DNA of 5,534 bases from assembly GCA_016303195.1 (NCBI GenBank), contig JAEDMD010000139.1:1-5534 (forward strand). Direction: 5' to 3'. This document shows, piece after piece, positions 1 through 4,003 of the stretch. The position numbers and the translations under genes were made by a program. Numbering within the stretch: position 1 is the first letter of the stretch; every line of letters starts with the position of its first letter. The DNA comes from Oscillospiraceae bacterium (GTDB lineage: Bacteria > Bacillota > Clostridia > Oscillospirales > Ruminococcaceae). Under the pieces are notes generated by a model, which was not told where the DNA came from, did no database searches, and was given only the letters and a program-made list of their open reading frames with translations.

Positions 1-96
1 GAGAGTTGTTTTTCTATTTTTGGTGTCTATGATCTATTGTAACATAACATTTTTCTGAGACTGCACGGAAATCAATTTTTGCTGATTATAAATATT

Positions 97-185
97 ATTT
101 TGTAGGGAACGCCGCCCTCGGCGTTCCACGAATTCACTGATAAACTGCCAAATGGAACGGCGAGGGCGCCGTTCCCTACAAAAAT
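97..185. repeat. Compound inverted repeat (palindromic, REP/MITE-like element)
   Basis: Two arms of about 30 bp, roughly 97-127 and 154-185, are inverted copies of each other around a 26-nt spacer (128-153). The outer ends read ATTTTGTAGGG and CCCTACAAAAAT. Each arm also folds alone: 106-114 pairs perfectly with 119-127 (9 bp, loop CCCT), and 154-162 pairs perfectly with 167-175 (9 bp, loop AGGG). The element begins 40 bp beyond the stop codon of the minus-strand PH-domain gene, so it could protect or shape the 3' end of that transcript. It is not a classical intrinsic terminator, because on the minus strand the stem is followed by CTACAAAATAAT rather than a T-run. I see no open reading frame inside it and no clear target-site duplication. 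From memory, related TGTAGGGAACG palindromes are dispersed in gut Clostridia, which would make it a repeat family, but this is not verified here. Bases 1-96 hold nothing I can identify. Confidence 0.85.
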
Positions 186-225
186 CATTCGTAATACAAC
201 CTTTTATTTTGTTGAAAACTGATTT

Positions 226-1710
226 TCATGCTTCTCCCGTCTTTTTCCCGATCTTTATATCATATCCGAGAGTTTCTGCGATCTTCAGCCCGTCTTCCTC
301 GCTGAGCGACTTGACCTTATAACGCTTGTATTCCTCCGAGCCGAACCATATGCTCACAGCACATCTCCTGCTCATTTTCTGAAAAAGATTCTGCTCTATC
401 TCGCATTTCACCACATTTCTGCGGTCACCGACAACAGTATGGAAGCTGTTCAGCTTACAGCACCGTATCAGTATGCTGTCGTCATAAAATGTTATGCCGC
501 TGGTGAAAAGCGCCGCTGTCTTGACGATTATCAGCCACACAAGCGGTATTTCAGCCATGACAGCCGCAAAATGAATAAGTTCCTCCAGCTTCGGGAAAAA
601 GCTGACCACAAGCCCTTTCGAGGCATTATAGATGGGAAGTATCAGCACAGCCGCAATTATCGGGATCAGCAGATATGAGCCTGCTCCTGCGATGCGTGCT
701 TTGTAGGTGTTCTTTACTCCGCCCACTATGCCCATTGCTTCAAGTCCACGGCCGATGTCCTTTTCTTTTTTAACAGGCATCAGTACGGGGAGTCGGTTTT
801 TGACAGCTCCGTAGCCTGCACAGCTCATATTCAGCGATACCGCTCCCATCAGCTTCATTACAAGATTCTGTCGGAGATCGGTGTAATTAACGTGAGAAAA
901 CCTTATTCGATATTCCACACGATTGATTATGCCGTATGACACCTTCATGACCTTGTTGTCCGTTTCAATGCGGAAGCCCGCATATCGGAGCAGATTGACG
1001 ATGAACGAGACAAACCATGATGCCATGAAAAAAACACCTATCGCCAGTGCCGCTCCGGGGATCTTCAGGAGCAGTCTGTCCGTCAGCTTTTCAGTCTCTT
1101 TCGTGAGGGTATTCAGCGAAACGCTGATTATGTCATGGGCAATGTCGCCGCCTTTGAAAAAGAACATCGCTACATAGACAGTTCCCGAAAATCCGCTTGA
1201 AAAAAACACTGAGAAAAGCAATACCGACAGCCATGATGGACGTTTCACCTCAGCCGCTCTGTTTTTCTCGGTGACATTGGGAAAGTGCTTGATTATCGCT
1301 TCACAGGTGCTTTCGTTGACAAGCATTTTCAGATCGGCAGTTTTGAGTATACCGGCTCTTGTGTCACAGCTCAGTCTCTTTGCTCCGAATGCGCTGAGAT
1401 GGACGGGATTCTCCACGGTGGTACAGCTTATATTCGCAAACGGAACGTGAGTGGTCACTCTTATAAAAACTCCGTCACGGTGGATTATCTCATGCTCGCT
1501 CACATCAATTACAGAGAAGAACCAGCGGATAAGCCCGAACAGAATTATGACACCGATAACGAGCAGGTCTTTCCATGCACCCTGTATCCATGTATAGAAA
1601 AAATCCTTGCTGAAATGGTAAGTCCTCAGTCCACGGATGAACGGAAAGATCAGGAGCCAGATATTCTTGGCGGAATATTTCAGTATTCTCAGAGGGTGTT
1701 CATGATACAA
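226..1710 (-). CDS. ydbT: Large membrane PH-domain protein, YdbT-like, three bPH2 (DUF304) domains
   Basis: A 494-residue integral membrane protein with the layout of Bacillus subtilis YdbT (about 493 aa). Hydrophobic segments lie at about 17-27, 48-68, 160-185, 217-242, 345-370 and 380-404. Three bacterial PH-like domains (DUF304/bPH2) follow successive membrane pairs at about 71-142, 247-327 and 405-483. The first shows the family pattern clearly: EHEIIHRDGVFIRVTTHVP, a short break, then the 'S.FGAKRL' region. The start is TTG at 1710. No in-frame ATG occurs before residue 129, the N-terminus HPLRILKYSAKNIWLL fits the family, and AAAGGGGG lies 7 nt upstream. The gene follows the YdbS-like gene with a 2-nt gap, so the two are surely co-transcribed and probably translationally coupled. 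In B. subtilis, ydbST belongs to the sigma-W regulon and contributes to resistance against an antimicrobial peptide; the biochemical role is unknown. That this homologue also acts in envelope defence is inference. Confidence 0.9.
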   Translation of the reverse strand: MYHEHPLRILKYSAKNIWLLIFPFIRGLRTYHFSKDFFYTWIQGAWKDLLVIGVIILFGLIRWFFSVIDVSEHEIIHRDGVFIRVTTHVPFANISCTTVENPVHLSAFGAKRLSCDTRAGILKTADLKMLVNESTCEAIIKHFPNVTEKNRAAEVKRPSWLSVLLFSVFFSSGFSGTVYVAMFFFKGGDIAHDIISVSLNTLTKETEKLTDRLLLKIPGAALAIGVFFMASWFVSFIVNLLRYAGFRIETDNKVMKVSYGIINRVEYRIRFSHVNYTDLRQNLVMKLMGAVSLNMSCAGYGAVKNRLPVLMPVKKEKDIGRGLEAMGIVGGVKNTYKARIAGAGSYLLIPIIAAVLILPIYNASKGLVVSFFPKLEELIHFAAVMAEIPLVWLIIVKTAALFTSGITFYDDSILIRCCKLNSFHTVVGDRRNVVKCEIEQNLFQKMSRRCAVSIWFGSEEYKRYKVKSLSEEDGLKIAETLGYDIKIGKKTGEA

Positions 1711-1712
1711 TA

Positions 1713-2159
1713 CTACGCCCCCTTTCGGCTGATATGCGTCGCCAGCTTCATTATCTCCTCGGCATCGTCACGGGCGAGGAACAGAAGTCTGAGCTGTCCG
1801 CCGAACATGAAGAATACCACAAAATTCAGTCCGCTTATTTTCGAGAACGGACTGCTGATAATTGTTGTGTACTGTATGGACGAATACTGTACGGACTGGA
1901 ATATTTTAATGAATACTCCGCTTGTCCTGATTATCTCAGTCTCGGTGAGGGTGTATTTTACAGTCCTGAAAAACAGCGGAAAATAGATAAATCCGATGAC
2001 CGAGCCGATGACTATTGCGGTTGTTCTGATTATTGTCACGGCAAGCTCGAATTTTTCGGGGATGAATATGCCTGCCGCCAGATATATGAGCGATACAGCA
2101 AGAAGAATGAGCAGTATCAATGTAAAAAGGCAGTGTTTGTCGGGATAGTATTCTTTCAT
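1713..2159 (-). CDS. ydbS: Small membrane PH-domain protein, YdbS-like, single bPH2 (DUF304) domain
   Basis: A 148-residue protein with two N-terminal transmembrane helices (about 10-32 and 40-62) followed by one bacterial PH-like domain (about 67-142). The domain shows the typical run: YTLTETEIIRTSGVFIK, then an S-I-Q-Y segment and 'SPFSKISGL' before the last strand and helix. B. subtilis YdbS (about 159 aa) has the same architecture and likewise lies just upstream of ydbT. The ATG at 2159-2157 is supported by AAAGGAGG at 2166-2173, 6 nt upstream. It is the first gene of a two-gene leftward operon. The TAG stop at 1715-1713 lies 2 nt before the TTG of the next gene, whose ribosome binding site is inside this reading frame. 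The two proteins probably form a membrane complex, since the pair is kept together in many Bacillota, but this is inferred. Molecular function is unknown. Confidence 0.88.
   Translation of the reverse strand: MKEYYPDKHCLFTLILLILLAVSLIYLAAGIFIPEKFELAVTIIRTTAIVIGSVIGFIYFPLFFRTVKYTLTETEIIRTSGVFIKIFQSVQYSSIQYTTIISSPFSKISGLNFVVFFMFGGQLRLLFLARDDAEEIMKLATHISRKGA
1718..1725 (-). promoter_or_regulatory. Ribosome binding site that sets the TTG start of the YdbT-like gene
   Basis: On the minus strand the bases read AAAGGGGG, ending 7 nt before the TTG at 1710-1708. The site lies inside the last codons of the YdbS-like gene. The nearby ATG (1704-1702) is in another frame and meets a TGA after only three sense codons, so TTG is the only start that keeps the family N-terminus. 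Confidence 0.7.
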
Positions 2160-2216
2160 CTGCCGCCTCCTTTAATAAATTATTGAAAACGCACTGATTT
2201 CCACAGGTATATTTTC

Positions 2217-2245
2217 ATTATATCACAAATAAAATCTAAAGTAAA
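2217..2245 (-). promoter_or_regulatory. Extended -10 sigma-A-type promoter for the ydbS-ydbT-like operon
   Basis: Read on the minus strand, TATAAT (2222-2217) is preceded by TGA, giving the extended -10 motif TGATATAAT. A weaker -35 element, TTTACT (2245-2240), lies at the ideal 17-bp spacing. Transcription would begin near 2210, leaving an untranslated leader of about 50 nt before the ATG at 2159. The B. subtilis ydbST operon uses a sigma-W promoter (AAC/CGTA type); I see no such motif here, so control by a vegetative sigma factor is the simpler reading. Confidence 0.65.
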
Positions 2246-2252
2246 ATACTTT
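2238..2252. promoter_or_regulatory. Small perfect palindrome in the divergent intergenic region, possible operator
   Basis: AAAGTA-AAA-TACTTT is a perfect inverted repeat with 6-bp arms around a 3-bp centre. It overlaps the proposed -35 element of the leftward PH-domain operon (2240-2245) and lies 12 bp upstream of the ribosome binding site of the rightward symporter gene, so a protein bound here could affect both. The sequence is AT-rich, so a chance palindrome is quite possible. Confidence 0.3.
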
Positions 2253-2274
2253 TTGTAAATTTTCGGAGGCGTTT

Positions 2275-3507
2275 ATGTATATTCTTGACAGATTGAATTC
2301 CCTCATCTGGGGAAGCGGACTTGCGGTGCTGATACTTTTCACGGGTCTGCTTTATACAGTGAAGCTGGGCTTCATTCAGACAAAACTGCCGAAATTTCTC
2401 ATAAAGCGTGACAAATCGCAGAATAAAGGCATTTCTCAGCTAAGGACAGTCTGTATGTCGCTGGGAACAGCAATGGGAACGGGCAATATCACGGGAGTTG
2501 CCGCTGCACTTTCCATAGGCGGAGCAGGTGCGGTATTCTGGATGTGGGTGTCGGCTTTTCTCGGAATGGCGGTGGTCTATGGGGAGAATTCCCTGTCGGT
2601 CACGTACAGCGACAAAGAGCGGCGTGGCCCGATGGCTTATCTTGAAAAGGGTCTCGGATGCCGAAAATTGGCTGTTTTCTTTGCGGTAATGTGTATTCTT
2701 GCCGCTTTCGGTATGGGCGGAATGGTGCAGATAAGCGCTTTCTCGGACAGCCTGAGAAACTGTGTGCATATTCACCCGTGGGGCATTGCCGCTGCTTCAT
2801 TTATCCTGATCTTTGCCGTAATAAGCGGCGGCGCTCGTCGGATCGGCTCTGCCGCTCAGATACTTCTGCCTGCGGTGACTTTGCTGTTTGTATGCACCTG
2901 CTTTACGGTCATACTCACGCACATCCATGCCGTTCCGAAGGCTTTTTCGGCAATTTTCATGGATGCTTTCGGGGCTCGTCAGGCGGTCGGAGGGATTTCG
3001 GGAACTGCCGTCTCCGTGGGACTGAGACGGGGCATATTTTCAAATGAAGCAGGTCTGGGAAGTTCGCCTGTTCTGCACAGCGCCGCCGAAAGCGATTCTC
3101 CACGCACTCAGGGAATGTGGAGTATGTTCGAGGTTTTCTTCGATACGATGTTCTGCTGCACCCTTACCGCTGTTACTCTGCTTTGCTCGGACTGCGGACT
3201 GTCTGTCGGAAATGCCTTTTCTTCGGTATTCGGAAGCTGTTCGGGTTATGTGCTGGCATTGGAAATGGCTGTATTTGCGTTCTGTACGCTCATCGGCTGG
3301 TATTTCTGCGGTGAGACTGCATTTTTATATTTATCGGAAAATGGGAAAAAACTGCGGTTTGCGGCTTTATTTGCGGCGGTGGCATCTCTTGGCGCAGTTC
3401 TGCCTGTTCACGCTGTATGGACGCTTTCGGACATTTTCAACGGGCTGATGGCTTTCCCGAATCTGCTTGCTCTCATACTTCTTGTAAACAAAGTCGGTAA
3501 AGAATAA
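2275..3507 (+). CDS. Sodium:alanine/glycine symporter, AGCS family (complete, compact)
   Basis: A 410-residue polytopic membrane protein that should import small neutral amino acids (alanine and/or glycine) coupled to sodium. The AGCS signature is intact: GTGNITGVAAALSIGG at residues 68-83, then GGAGAVFWMWVSAFLG at 82-97. The second hallmark, RGIFSNEAGLGSSP, is at 252-265, followed by the family segment QGMWSMFEVFFDT (279-291). The C-terminal part, WTLSDIFNGLMAFPNLLALILL (382-403), is also typical. I count about ten to eleven hydrophobic helices, consistent with the LeuT-like fold of this family. At 410 residues it is shorter than the usual 440-480, mainly because of a shortened loop before 'GPMAYLEKGLG' (118-128) and no C-terminal tail. 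The ATG at 2275 is set by GGAGG at 2265-2269, 5 nt upstream. It is a single gene, divergent from the PH-domain operon. Substrate preference (Ala, Gly, D-Ala) cannot be read from sequence. About 13 cysteines is a high count. Confidence 0.95.
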   Translation: MYILDRLNSLIWGSGLAVLILFTGLLYTVKLGFIQTKLPKFLIKRDKSQNKGISQLRTVCMSLGTAMGTGNITGVAAALSIGGAGAVFWMWVSAFLGMAVVYGENSLSVTYSDKERRGPMAYLEKGLGCRKLAVFFAVMCILAAFGMGGMVQISAFSDSLRNCVHIHPWGIAAASFILIFAVISGGARRIGSAAQILLPAVTLLFVCTCFTVILTHIHAVPKAFSAIFMDAFGARQAVGGISGTAVSVGLRRGIFSNEAGLGSSPVLHSAAESDSPRTQGMWSMFEVFFDTMFCCTLTAVTLLCSDCGLSVGNAFSSVFGSCSGYVLALEMAVFAFCTLIGWYFCGETAFLYLSENGKKLRFAALFAAVASLGAVLPVHAVWTLSDIFNGLMAFPNLLALILLVNKVGKE

Positions 3508-3639
3508 ACAGACTGTATTTTCCAATAATACTATTGCTGCTTGTAAAAAGATTTTCCGCCTTTCTTATCAAGCTGGTCAAGCATATTTGACAGTGCCGTT
3601 TAAAATTATTTATTTTGTATGAATCGCACAGGTTTCCTA
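3508..3639. other. Non-coding gap after the symporter gene
   Basis: No complete gene is visible. A weak stem (3572-3575 plus 3577-3580 with 3587-3594, one bulged G) is followed by the AT-rich stretch TTTAAAATTATTTATTTTG. It could end symporter transcription, but it lacks the GC-rich stem and immediate T-run of a good intrinsic terminator. On the minus strand, 3531-3599 is a short coding-like stretch (see findings). Confidence 0.4.
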
Positions 3640-3668
3640 TTGACATTCCTGCGGATTTTTTGTATAAT
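3640..3668 (+). promoter_or_regulatory. Consensus sigma-A promoter upstream of the RNase J gene
   Basis: TTGACA (3640-3645) and TATAAT (3663-3668) are separated by exactly 17 bp, a perfect match to the vegetative consensus. Transcription should start near 3675. The next gene in this direction is the RNase J gene at 4004. A second TATAAT occurs at 3678-3683, but it has no usable -35 element at the right distance. Confidence 0.85.
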
Positions 3669-3674
3669 TGTATT

Positions 3675-4003
3675 GTCTATAATTATGCAGTGCGGACGGA
3701 TGCCGTTCCGTAATCGTTTCTTTACGACTTTATTGGCTGTATTGCCATTAAATTATATAGCGCTACGGCGCAGAAAAACAGCTTCGGATCAGCTTAATGC
3801 CGGCATGACAACAAAAGTCTATGCAATATTGAATACAAACACCGTCATTCACGGAGATATGGCTCATTATGCCTGTTCGTATCCTCCTGACGGCAGATCG
3901 TGTATTTATGACAGATATCATTACAACCGAAGCAACATTACTACCCAGTGAGACTGCAACGAACGAAATAAGTGCAGTCATTCACCGAAAGAGAGGTCAT
4001 ATA
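3675..4003 (+). promoter_or_regulatory. Long structured 5' leader of the RNase J gene
   Basis: If the consensus promoter is used, the RNase J mRNA has a leader of about 330 nt. A stem near the 5' end (3691-3699 with 3703-3712, loop ATG, one bulged T) is followed by small stems such as GCGC-TACG-GCGC (3760-3771), a 10-bp palindrome ATGCCGGCAT (3797-3806), and a final stem-loop at 3948-3985. I do not recognise a known riboswitch or T-box core. A frame-1 reading frame covers much of this interval (ATG at 3685, stop TGA at 3949-3951), but it has no ribosome binding site and no familiar protein pattern, so I treat it as non-coding. Part of the leader (3833-4003) is also open in the RNase J frame. 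Long leaders on genes for mRNA-decay enzymes can mediate autoregulation, as with E. coli rne; applying that here is inference. Confidence 0.55.
3948..3985 (+). promoter_or_regulatory. Stem-loop just upstream of the RNase J ribosome binding site
   Basis: GACTGCA (3952-3958) pairs perfectly with TGCAGTC (3973-3979) around a 14-nt loop, ACGAACGAAATAAG. After a 2-nt bulge (3980-3981) the stem is extended by GTGA (3948-3951) with TCAC (3982-3985), giving 11 bp. The Shine-Dalgarno-like GAGAGG begins at 3991, only 5 nt after the stem. No T-run follows, so it is not a terminator. A role in translation control, or as a processing site for RNase J itself, is possible but unproven. Confidence 0.6.

Noticed and set aside
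1..96. End of a gene entering from the left edge
   Set aside because: The open stretches from the edge are under 20 codons in each plus frame and match nothing I recognise.
97..185. The inverted repeat as an intrinsic terminator of the PH-domain operon
   Set aside because: On the minus strand the stem is followed by CTACAAAATAAT rather than a T-run, so it does not fit the classical form, although it may still mark the transcript end.
439..2186. Plus-strand reading frames across the PH-domain genes
   Set aside because: They are antisense to two genes with clear membrane/PH-domain architecture and good ribosome binding sites, and have no recognisable protein pattern.
3572..3610. Rho-independent terminator after the symporter gene
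   Set aside because: The stem is short and AT-rich with a bulge, and the T-rich bases do not directly follow it.
3588..3618. A second -35-like TTGACA before the main promoter
   Set aside because: TTGACA occurs within TATTTGACAGTG, but no TATAAT-like hexamer lies at 16-18 bp; the next hexamers (such as TTATTT) are poor.
3619..3951. A 110-codon plus-strand reading frame between the symporter and RNase J genes
   Set aside because: Its first ATG lies upstream of the consensus promoter's start site, no ATG in it has a ribosome binding site, and the translation shows no recognisable domain. It is more likely leader RNA.
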